Assembly: GCF_030272615.1 (NCBI RefSeq)
Contig: NC_081414.1
Span: 827,055,396-827,119,395, forward strand
Length of the DNA stretch: 64,000 bases
Source of the DNA: Cryptomeria japonica
Lineage: Eukaryota; Streptophyta; Pinopsida; Cupressales; Cupressaceae
Direction: 5' to 3'
In this document: positions 46,939-56,800 of the stretch, one piece after another
Layout: each line of letters opens with the position of its first letter
Numbering within the stretch: position 1 is the first letter of the stretch
Notes under the pieces: model-generated
Told to the model about the DNA's origin: nothing
What the model saw: the letters and a program-made list of their open reading frames with translations, nothing else
Databases searched by the model: none
Program-made: the position numbers and the translations under genes

Positions 46939-49206
46939 CTAACTATTTTTAGCTAGGGAACCTTGCAAAGGGAATTTACCTCGATGAGTTGTAACATTAC
47001 ATTTACAGGTTGGTTCAAAAGAAGATCCAATTCCTTTCAGGATGATCTTGGGTCTTTGGGTAGAATTCTCAGGCGTTTTGTCCTTGATGATAATGGTAGA
47101 GACATAATTGTCCATCGAAATGTGATTGATAGTGGAATCATAGTTATAGGATACTCTGGTATAGTTGGTTTGGTCATCTGTGGCTTTAGCTTTTCCCTTG
47201 TCATGTTTTGGGAATGGTTCCTTAAACATTTCATGTTCTTGATTGGATGAGTGTCCTTAAATCTCAATGTCACCTCTATCAATGAGATCTTGTATGATGT
47301 TCTTCAGTCGATGGCAATTTACTGTTTTATGGCCCTTGCTCTTATGAAATTCACAATACTTATCGTCATTCAACTAGTTTGGTTTGACCTTTGGCTCATA
47401 TGGAGGTAGATCTAGAATTGTGATTATTTTGTTTGCCACTAGCTTTTTGAAAACTGACTCAAGCAGCTCTCCCAATGGGGTGTACTTCCTTCGTGACTTT
47501 GAAGTTGTTTGAGTATTCACTTGATTGTTTGTAGAGCTTGATCCCGAAAAAATGATTTTGGGTCGCATTGCATTGGCATCAACAACACCATCATTGACTG
47601 TGTTCTTGTTTTTATTCCAAAATATTGGCTTATCTTTTCCTTTAAAGTCATCTTTGTTTTCCTTGAATATCTTAATGACTCCTTGTTCAATTAAGACCTT
47701 CTCTATTGCTAAGCCTTTTTCAATGACGTCCTTGAAGGTGGACAAACAAGCTTTTCTTAGGTCATAACCAATGTCTTTGTTGACATTCTAGGTGAACATC
47801 TCTACCATTTATTTTTGTGGAATTTTACAAGAGCATTTGCTAGCTAGATTCCTCCATCTTTGTAAAAATGATGAACAATATTCTCCATCCTTTTGTTTGG
47901 TGTTGCACAAAGTAGTCACTGATATGTTTGTCTCTATGTTGTATGAGAAATGTTGGATAAATGCCTCTGCTAGATCACCCCATGACTTAATACCAGGTGG
48001 AAGTTGGGAGAACCATTCCATAGCTTTATCACCTAAGCTTTGTGGGAATAATCTCATCAAATATGTCTCTTCTGCTGCTACCTCAATGCAAGCTATGAAA
48101 AAATGTCTTATATGTGACTTAGGATCTCCTTTGCCTCTATACTTATCAAACTTAGGTGTCACAAAGTGTGTAGGAAATGGAGGCATTGGAATGCTCTTGT
48201 CAAATGGATAGGGACATATGTCTCTCATTGTGTAAGTTGGCTTCAGTGTATTTATGTCCTCCATTTTCTTTTGTATGCCCTTGATTTGTTGTTCCAAATT
48301 GTTCTTAGGTGGAGACCGACTTCTTGGACCATACCCCATGCCTAAACCACCGAGTGGAGGAGGAGCATGTTGCATATATGGATGATATTGATCATACACA
48401 TGTTCATATGGAGGAGGTCTATAATGATGCTGTGTATATGGACCACTTGGTATAGAGTCATGATGAGGAATGGAATATTTTCTTTTTCCATGTATACCAT
48501 ATTCTACAGGCATGTCATGAGTTTGTTCTAATGTGTTGCCCCCAAATTTGACACAGGGTTTCCTTGTGTCCAAATTTTGAGCATGCCTTTGGATATCCAA
48601 TTGCTTTGGTGGTTGAACCTTAGAATTGGCATGTGATTGAGTGTATTTTTCTGCATAAGACTTCCATGATGGTCTGCGAAGATGAGTATCATATGCTTGA
48701 CCATGTGTGTATGGGACCTCTGGTTTTTGAAACAAAGATGATGGTGATTCAGGAACCATATGTGGTCCTCTATTGCCTCCACTATTAGGCCTCCTTTGAT
48801 CCATGCTGGACTGAGATTGTTGCAAAGGTCGATTTTCCATTATTTGAGACATGTCAAAATCATGAGGGATCTTGGCTCCACTTTGTGCCATCACTTGTAG
48901 AAAGTATTGTCTATCTCTCCTCATTATTTCCTCAACCAATCGATTGAAATGGGGATTCATAATGGTGTCTTCTACTTCTGCTGAATGTATAGAAAAGTTG
49001 TCCATATTGTCATTGTGTGTATCATTGTTATTTGTACTTTTCATGTTCTCAACATTTGGAATGTTTCTATAGGCATCCATGTTAGGTAATGTGTTATGAT
49101 CAAAATTGAAAAAGATATCATTGTCATATTCATAGGAACTCATGTTTGCCAACTCTTGAGCCTCTTTAGTTTCTCTTCTAGATTTTTTGGAATGGGTTTC
49201 AACCAT
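46939..49206 (-). pseudogene. Tat-B gag with zinc knuckle
   Basis: A 465-codon open frame from 49206 (MVETHSKKSRRETKEAQELA) to a stop at 47809; then further pieces to 46939. Residues 1-360 are a Pro/His/Tyr/Asn-rich region; the Retrotrans_gag core starts THFVTPKFDKYRGKGDPKSH and includes KAMEWFSQLPPGIKSWGDLA and SSFLQRWRNLASKCSC. After stops at 47807 and 47788 the frame resumes with DLRKACMSTFKDVIEKGLA; the knuckle CEFHKSKGHKTVNC is complete (C-H-H-C type) at about 47325-47370; then a Lys/Thr tail. Forms particles and packages RNA by family role. Nearly colinear with Tat-A gag. Confidence 0.88.
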
Positions 49207-49694
49207 GAACTAGGTATTGACCAATATGTGTGAGATTAGATGAAAATGTAAAGAGTATGGAAGACTAAGAGTTGGATGGAATGTAAATGAATCTGAGGTG
49301 TACTTGCAATGTCCAAAGTGTAAGACCAAGTATGGATGTAGTATAGTAGGTGTGGCTTCCAAAGAGATGATAGTTTCTCTTGATGAGGTAAGTTGACCTT
49401 GAATCTAAGTAAGACCAAATGAGACCCAAAGGTGATAGACCTTGATGAGGGACCACTTAGCAAAATGTTGTATGTATGTAGTGTCTTGACAAAGTATGAT
49501 GAGGACAAGCAAGTGACCTTTTGACTCAAGTTTAGACAAATGTGAATGTAATGCAAGATGTAAGCAATGATGGACTTTGTGAGACCCAAAGACAGGTTGA
49601 ATGCTAGATGAAAACCTGAAGAGATAGCTTATGAAGCTCAAGAATTTTGAAACTAATTGCTCTTGTTTGTTGAATTAAGAAAGTTTTTAATCCT

Positions 49695-49920
49695 AAACAC
49701 AGACGTGCCTGTATACTTCATAGATGCGCTTAAATGACATAGACATGGTTCTGCAAGACACAGACGTGCTTAAATGACATAGACGTTGTTTTGCCAGACA
49801 CAGACGCGTTTTTGAGATGCTGCAATGTTGTTCAAAAGACACAGACATGTTTCTGTCCTTCACAGATGCGTTTAGATGACACAGACGTGGGTCTGTCAAA
49901 CACAGACGTATTTTTGCAAA
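49695..49920 (+). repeat. CACAGACGTG array 1, 5' leader of Tat-B
   Basis: About ten copies of (A)CACAGACGTG or ACAGATGCG/ACATAGACGTTG within 225 bp. Tat-A has uninterrupted flanking sequence here (near 22110-22140), so the array was gained in the Tat-B lineage or lost in Tat-A. Confidence 0.85.
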
Positions 49921-51124
49921 CTTTGTGCAATTTTTCCAATCTGTGAAGCTGTTTTGTTGTGACCAAATCTGAATGTTTGATTGTTTTTCATGACAAGAGG
50001 ACACAATGTTGATGAGGACTTAATGTTTGCAAGTGTTTAGACTCCAAAATGACTCAAAGAAAAGTGTGTTGTTTGATGTAAAATTGTTTTTCATACACTT
50101 GAAGACACAAAAGACACAATGTTTTGATGTTTGGTCTTGAATGTTTGATTGTTCAAAATAAGTCAAGCACAATTCTTATGGCTGGCCAAGACAATAGCTG
50201 TTGATCCAACATGGAGTTTCCCCTGAGGCTATGCTATTCAGAGCGGATACTTAGATGCTTGACCCCACTGGCTCCATGCTCAACCCTCACTTCTCAAGGT
50301 AGCCAAGCATCAGTCCCCACGAAAACTCCTTGTGGCGAACTTTGTATCTCTACTAAGAACCGTATGTGTGTGGGCCACTACTAGAGGTCCAACATCCTGC
50401 CCCAACAACTAGAAAGATTTTGGCTTCTAAAACAAAAAGGTGCTAGTAAGGGCATCTGCTCGTGTGGCCATACATGCAGCACTTTCAGCTCTGTATATAC
50501 AGAAAGCTCCCAGCCAATAGGGGTTATGCCCTACAAATGATCAAATAAATTTGATCAAATGGGTTTATGGAGAGACATAGTGTCGGTATGAACTAATCAG
50601 CACACGCTATCCACATTTTTCACCATGAATATAGTTATTTATAGTGGTTTGGAAGAAGATGGCTTTTCTTTTGATACCACTTGGGTCGTTCTCTCCTCAC
50701 TAGTAGTCCTAATGACCATACGGGGAGATAGGCCCTCTAAAGATTAAAATAAAAGAGCCTATTGCTCAAGACACAAAAGACAAAGGTTTAATTTTAGTGC
50801 ACCAATTGAAGTGTTTTCTAATCTATGAAAACAAGGCATACAATGAAAGATCAAAAACCCTTGCCAAGGTCCTGCAACAAAGATCTATTAGTATTTCGGA
50901 TTGTTTGAAATAATCACCCCTTCCTGCAAGCACACAAGTTAGGTAAATTTTAGATCCAAAAGACTTTGTGACATAGGGGCCTTCGACAAACTTATTTTAC
51001 TTTCAAGATAAATTGCACCAATTTTGTTAGCTAGATCTAAAGATGTTAGCTCAAAATAAACCAAATCTGAAATCTGAATGACACAAAACCGAATCAAAGA
51101 AAACCCAAAATGTAACAAATTCAC

Positions 51125-51395
51125 ATAGACACAATTATCAGAAACACAAATGCTATAAAATTTCGCAGATGCACCAAAAGCCAACACAGACGCAGTTCCA
51201 AAACATAGACATGGCTCCTGGATGCAAACGTGCCTGAAAACTCCACAAACGGAACTAAGGCACACAGACGCGACTTTCAAAATCTGCAGAAAAATAAAAT
51301 ACTGTCGAGCATGTAGATGCGATTCCAGATGTCGCAAACATGGTAGAAAATCAAAAACATGATCCGAAAGTACGCAGACGCGAAAATATCAAAAT
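51125..51395 (+). repeat. CACAGACGTG-like array 2, 5' leader of Tat-B
   Basis: About nine more dispersed copies (ACACAGACGCAG, CATAGACATGG, CACACAGACGCGAC, GTACGCAGACGCG), more diverged than array 1. It ends about 80 bp from the primer site. Confidence 0.7.
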
Positions 51396-51472
51396 GTTGT
51401 CAGAAATGTCAGATCTGCAACTTCAAAACACAAAATCTGCAAGAAAAGATGTTAAATGCAAAAGGGACAAGA

Positions 51473-51490
51473 GTCCCACTGGGCGTGCCC
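51473..51490 (-). other. Tat-B primer binding site
   Basis: Minus strand GGGCACGCCCAGTGGGAC, three bases from the 5' LTR; compare TGGCATGCCCCGTGGGAC in Tat-A. Confidence 0.75.
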
Positions 51491-51493
51491 AAA

Positions 51494-52262
51494 TGTATAT
51501 GGTGAAAATGGATAACAACAATATTGAAAGGCTATAAGGAATTCAACCACAAAACCCTAGCCTAACAACAACAAAGATCCACCATAACATATGAAGATTA
51601 CCTAAGACAATGCAAATCAAATGAAATCACAAAGATTATACCATCACATGTCCAATAGGGTTTGGATCTCCATTCTTCCTATCTCCATTGATCTTGCTTG
51701 ATATATTTGCTCTCAGATTTTATGTGCACAAGAGATCAACAAAGAATGGAAATGTATTTGCAAGTAGGTTTGATTGCATATGCAAGTTCGAAAGTGTAGT
51801 CAGGGCTAAATGCATAGTGAGGGTAATCAATTGATTAGGATGCATAGATTGATTAGGGTTGATAATGAAGGAAGTATCCTCTTATATAGAAGACACTATA
51901 TGAAATGGAGGGATAAGATTGAGAGGTGTAAAAGATAAATGGTCAGCTATGATTAGAGGGTAGGTAAAGAAAATAATAAAATAATGAAAGGGGTAGCTAG
52001 TGTAGGAATCAAGAGATGAATGACATGTGTCATAGGTAGAAAAAGGCTAATGAATTAATTAATTAAATAAATATTTATTTAATTAATAGAAGAAGTGGGA
52101 TCAATTAAATAAATAAGATATTTATTTAATTTAGCAAAAGGATAATTTAAATAAATAAATAAATTTATTTAAATGAGAAATAAGGCTAGAAGAGGATAAA
52201 TGAATTAATTAAATAAATAAAGATATTTATTTAATTAGACTAGACAATTTTAGGTGTCTACA
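51494..52262 (-). repeat. Tat-B 5' LTR
   Basis: Partner of 36062-36879. It lacks one of the AT-rich palindrome units present in the other three LTRs (near 52200). TATA box at about 51881-51889 (minus). Confidence 0.92.
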
Positions 52263-53255
52263 ATAGGTATAGAAATGATTATTGAGTCGTATTAGATGTA
52301 ATACTTATAGAAAGAAAGTTAATTGGAGCAAACTTAGATTTGAAGCAACAATGTAACAGAAGAAAAATTGGGTATGAATTTGAAGGGAATTTTTTAGTTT
52401 TACCTAATGAAATGAATGGATAAAGAAGCCAATTATAACAATATCATCATTGAAGGTCATTCTAAAAACATCATAATGATGCTAAAAATAGAAGCATATG
52501 ACAACTAATAACAAGACTAGATATCGAGAAATTATTTTATATATTATTCTTCTTCTTATTGTTGACATCAAAAGACACTTTTAAAGAGTGTTGTAGACAT
52601 GTGAAATGTATATAATATTGCAAGATAAATGACACCTTAATGCCAACAAATCGAACTAGCAAACTTGCAAACACCCAAAATTGACCACTTAGTAATATGT
52701 TAGATAACATCTCACTATATATACCAATATCAACCATATTTCTCCTTTTTACCTCACTATTTTTTTCATTTATCTGAAGTAAATTGATAATTTTATATTA
52801 TTTATCCATATTAGATAAATACATATAAATGTGATTAGTCACATGATCACCTACACTCCTTTAATAAAGACATCTTAGTCAATCTTCACCATTGATTTAC
52901 AGTCAACTTGGTTATTCAATTGTTATCTTGCTCTTGAATTAGGAAAAACTTAGTAAAGTGTAAGGAATGCAATCCTAAATTATATATATGTTGCTTAATA
53001 GATTTTGTTCCCTTCAAAATATGACAATATGGACTCCTAGCCCCAGACAAGGGAACAAACTATTAACAACAGTTGGAGAAGTTGCATTTTCTTTGCAACT
53101 TTCCTCTAAATTTTAGAGGTATAGCTCCCTCCTATGATGTAAATTTGAGTTTTTTCAGGTATTCTTTTAACCAAAAAGTAGGAAAAGGCAAAAATTTTAA
53201 CTAGAAAGTTCTAAAGGAAAAGTAATTTACTACACAGATAATGAAAGAATTTCCT
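52263..53255. other. AT-rich intergenic DNA, no gene; duplicated segment inside
   Basis: No coding domain. 52690-52935 is a diverged copy of 58780-59040 (shared: TACCAATATCAACCATA, TTCTCCTTTTTAC, TTTAATAAAG). Left of 52690 no match noticed. Confidence 0.55.
52690..52935. repeat. Duplicated intergenic segment, copy 1
   Basis: About 75% similar by eye to 58780-59040, same orientation. Contains TAGTCACATGATCACC where copy 2 has TAGCCACGTGATCAACC. Confidence 0.7.
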
Positions 53256-54161
53256 TAGACAACTATCAATGAGAGTACATCTAATACTAGTCTTATTTGC
53301 AAAAGTAACTATCATTAATAGATCATCTTGATCTTGTACTTTAGTGGATGGAATTTTATATTAGTGGGACACAATCTCTAAAGCATTGGAGCATATATAT
53401 CCAATAAAGTATTCACATCACTCAATCTAGCAAAAGATGGCACAAGGATCTTGCGTAGAGATTCCTGAAGCATGGTGTGATAAAGAGGAGAACCTTGAAG
53501 AAGATTCCAGAGAGGGATCTTAATGGGAGTAACATGAAATTTCTCAATAAGATTACACTCTAATAGGGATTGAAAAGATAGTTTAAGAGCAGATGAAAGA
53601 ATAGGTTGAGAATGGAAGAGATGTTGGAATACTAATGCTCCATTTATTTCCACTAGTGTGATAAGTATGGGCTATCATTCTATAAGAAGGAACCTTAGAT
53701 TGCATGTATCTTGTAAAAGGTCTCGTGAGTCATCTGTAAAAGGAACACCATGAATAGAAATTAGATTCTTTGGAGAAGCACTAGTTAGTCACGTAAATGA
53801 ATGGTCTCTCTAGCCTTCTACGAGCAGTAGTTATTTCAATCACATTCCAAAACTCATTACAACTTGTAGGAAAATTAGTTGAAGACATGTGCTCAACGTC
53901 AACCTGTGGGAGATTAAATGTGAGATGAGATTCATCCTTCACTAATGCATCAACTCTAGAAGAGACTGCACTAGAATGAAAAGAAGATAGAGTAACATTA
54001 AGAAAATTATTAGCTATTTCACCCTCTTGTACAAAAATATCCTCACAAGAATAAGGAATCTCAGGAGAGCGATCAACAAAGAATAGTAAGAGAGGAGAAA
54101 AGAGCTCACTTTCACAAGCTTGTAAGAGAAAATTTTTAAATTTATTAACAAAGATAGAAAG
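53256..54161 (-). pseudogene. G3 coding remnant, relative of G2
   Basis: Pieces 53653-53378 and 54230-53781. IPLWNLLQGSPLYHTMLQES, VPSFARLSDVNTLLDIYAPM and LNVTLSSFHSSAVSSRVDAL match the G2 N-terminal region in order. Protease is not recognisable; only a short weak match to the G2 pre-protease area remains near 53270-53380. The right end is cut by another element at 54162. Confidence 0.6.
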
Positions 54162-55742
54162 TGGTGGAGTCACGATGAGAGATTCCTCAAAGAGAACAAT
54201 CTGGACTGTGCAGTAAGAGTTACACTGCAAAAAAAACTCAATGTGATGGAGACAATGCAGAAACTAACTATATTATATCATGAAAATTAGTTACAAACTT
54301 CTGACAACACCGCTCCAATGGCATTCCCACTTGCATCACAGCTCACTTAAATACTTTACTAAAATCTGGTAAAGCCAACACAAACTGCTCTATCATTTTC
54401 TACTTCAACAATTCAAAGCTCTTATTTGCTCCAGTTATCCACTTGAAATCCTTTTTATCCCCTCTCATTGGCTTAGTCAGAGGGCTGCAAACTGAACTAA
54501 ATATTCCGATAAACTTTCGGTAGAAACCAGCCAATCCATGAAATGATCTTACCTCTCCAATGCTTTCCGATATAGGCCACTCAAAAATTGCTCTTACCTT
54601 CTTAGGATCCATCTTCAATCCATCTATAGACATCACAAATCCCAAATAGAATTTAATTCTTCCTTCATGAAACTACACTTCTTAATGTTTATTAACAACT
54701 TCTCCTCTCTCAACCTCTGCAAAACTTGTCTCAAATGCAACGCATGTTCTTCCTTTGTCTTTCTGAAAATCAAAATTTCATCCAAATACACAATAAAAAA
54801 CTTACCCAATAATTTCTTCAATACCTCATTCATCAACCTCATGAAAGTGTTTGGTGCATTAGTCAATCTAAAAGGCATCACCAGCCATTCACATAGTCCT
54901 TCATTTGTCTTGAATGTTGTTTTCCACTCATTTCCTTCTCTGATTGTGATATGATGGTATGGTGCTTTAAAATCAAAATACTTTTCCATCTTCATGATCC
55001 AATCCAATAGTTCATTTGAATCCTACTTGTCATCATAATCCAGTGGGGTAAATGTGGTCTGGTATTCTCTCTTGACAATGCTCTTATAAACCTTTCTTCA
55101 TCTGGATCGTTCATCGATGGATTTACTCCTTGTTCTCTAGCTAATTCTTCTTCCTTGTCATCACTTACATCTTCAACATGTCGACCTCTTCTCTCGGTCA
55201 TTTCAACAACTTCTAATCAAGCTACAATTTCTCTCAATATTTCCATCATAGCAAGGTTTGCATTTCCATGCACTCTGCCATTTCTATTTCCTCTTCACAC
55301 CATCTTCATGAAAGTCTCTGCATTTGTAGGTCAAATCTGCAATCTACCACCCTACAACAAAATCTTACAGGACAACACAATCTCTAGAATAAAATATTGC
55401 TTTGATACCACTTGGTGCAATGACGGTGGGAGAGTCCTCATAGAGAATGGTCTGGACCATGCAGTAAGAGTTACACAATAGAAAAAACTCAATGGATGGA
55501 TTCAGTGCAAAAACTATGTTATATCATAAAAATCAATTACAAACTTTTGGCAACATGCAGGCTCACAAGGTTCGGCTCACAGGCCTGAGTACAAAACATC
55601 TGTGTTATGTAACTTGCAGGCTCAAGCAAGAATGTGAGCCAACTTTAGACCTCCTAACCTTAGGATTATTCTTCTATGTTCTAATAATTGAATTATAATG
55701 CTCAATTACATTGATTTATATGATCAAGAATGATCCGCATCA
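54162..55742 (-). mobile_element. Collapsed gypsy element with tRNA-Met-type primer site
   Basis: Right LTR 55413-55742 (TGATGCGGATCATTC... ...TTGCACCA on the minus strand) followed by TGGTATCAAAGC at 55399-55410, close to the initiator tRNA-Met primer site. The left LTR is reduced to about 145 bp (54162-54306) and is joined directly to an RNase H start (CDASGNAIGAVLSE, about 54308-54350). The interior is only about 1.1 kb: a gag fragment fused to reverse transcriptase. Flanking bases do not form a target duplication, consistent with later deletions. Lies inside G3. Confidence 0.75.
54308..55201 (-). pseudogene. Gag-reverse transcriptase deletion fusion
   Basis: 55201-54992 begins like a chromovirus-type gag (MTERRGRHVEDVSDDKEEEL) and reaches a WIMKMEKYFDF gag-core phrase; within a few codons the sequence is reverse transcriptase (YHHITIREGNEWKTTFKTNE, CEWLVMPFRLTNAPNTFMRL, FFIVYLDEILIFRKTKEEH). 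The deletion therefore removed most of gag, protease and the RT fingers but left a readable junction. The catalytic box is YLDE, not YLDD, and MPFR replaces MPFG. Then GFVMSIDGLKMDPKKVRAIF and the GFYRKFIGIFS thumb/connection, with a frameshift near 54640. Inactive. Confidence 0.85.
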
Positions 55743-56397
55743 GCCCAAGATGGAACAAATGTCGAAGAACAAGATGAAACGTGTAAAATAATAAGGTCAT
55801 CCTCCATCAAAGAGATCCGTCCAAAAAATTCATAGAATGAAGTGCAGACCCAAGGGAAGGTCGTCGACATGCCAAGGAATGTTGGAAACAATGAACTGAA
55901 GCTCTATGAACTACGAAAGTGATCCGTAAGATCCGCTAATAGCGAGATAGGTCCAAGCGGTTCCAGAGTTCTAAGCCAAAAAACTATCTCAAATCCTGGA
56001 AGCAATAACTTGCCGAAAAAAGATCGAAAGGTCTCATGGACTTAGGATAAGGTAATTAAACATGTCCATACATGAAAATCCAGCTCCGCAAGATCCGGTG
56101 AGAAAATGCCAAGAAACTCAGAATGAAATGTTGAAACTGCAAAATAGGATACAAACTGAAAGAATATTTTTTGGTTGATGCAAGATTGCCAAGAACCAGG
56201 GTTGCTCCTGCATTAGAAAGGGATGTAAAAAAACAAAATAGAAAGTTCATTTTGAAAGAGATATATAGACAAGTCAGTTAAAGTCCAGTGTATATCTCTT
56301 TTGATGGTATGGAATGATGCATATGACTACTTGAAGGAATAATAAAGAATGGTTTAAAAATAATGTAAAAGAAGTGTTCATGTTGAGTTCACCAAAA
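55743..56397 (-). other. Probable G3 leader, no gene recognised
   Basis: Non-coding. The right part (56330-56397) matches the G2 leader before its primer site (AATAAAGAATG...GAAGTGTTCA...GTTCACCAAAATGT). The left part has no recognised relative. Confidence 0.5.
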
Positions 56398-56800
56398 TGT
56401 CATAGATTAAATCTGACCCTGCAAAGGGATAAATTATGTTCCCTTGAGAGTCAATATCATACCACGCATTCAAATATATCCAACTAGAAAAATTGGTGAA
56501 TGTATCTAATTATAAATAAATAAAATTAAGGTTTTGAGTATAAAAATAGAAATAGTGGATGATAGGAAGATATCTCCAACAAGTAAAACTAGAAAGTTGT
56601 AAGAGCCAAGAGAACTAGAGGGATTTCTTGAGAGAACCCAGAGAGATTGTATCGATTGAAAGGATGGATTTTAAAGAGAGAATATTGAAGTGAAGAGAAG
56701 AGAAAAGGATTCTAAAATGAAGAATCGTTAACTAAAGTGACAGATTGAGTTCCCAAAATGAAGAATTCATAAAATGGATAAAGAAGAAGACATAATTAGT
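56398..56800 (-). repeat. G3 5' LTR (outer end uncertain)
   Basis: Begins TGTCATAGATTAAATCTGAC after the primer site; parts such as GATAGGAAGATATCTCCAAC and AGAGCCAAGAGAACTAGAGG correspond to the G2 LTR. Confidence 0.5.

Larger units (their letters stand above)
49207..51472 (-). other. Tat-B 5' leader
   Basis: Non-coding; alternates blocks shared with Tat-A (49207-49680, 49935-50990) with the CACAGACGTG arrays that Tat-A lacks. No gene recognised; short frames such as 49693-50004 are produced by the array. Confidence 0.7.
36062..52262 (-). mobile_element. Tat-B: Ty3/gypsy Tat-lineage element, 16.2 kb
   Basis: LTRs 36062-36879 and 51494-52262, primer site and polypurine tract in place. Flanks ATACG (36057-36061) and ATAGG (52263-52267) form a 4-of-5 target duplication. 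Minus-strand order: leader, gag, zinc knuckle, protease, G-patch-like, reverse transcriptase, native RNase H, second (archaeal-type) RNase H, integrase, then a plus-strand PMD gene remnant, polypurine tract and 3' LTR. Two RNase H domains and a long 3' region with an antisense frame are hallmarks of the Tat lineage. Several stops and frameshifts make it inactive now, but all enzymatic domains are present. Confidence 0.93.

Noticed and set aside
50939..51337. 132-codon frame in the Tat-B leader as a gene
   Set aside because: It overlaps the CACAGACGTG-like array and has no equivalent in Tat-A.
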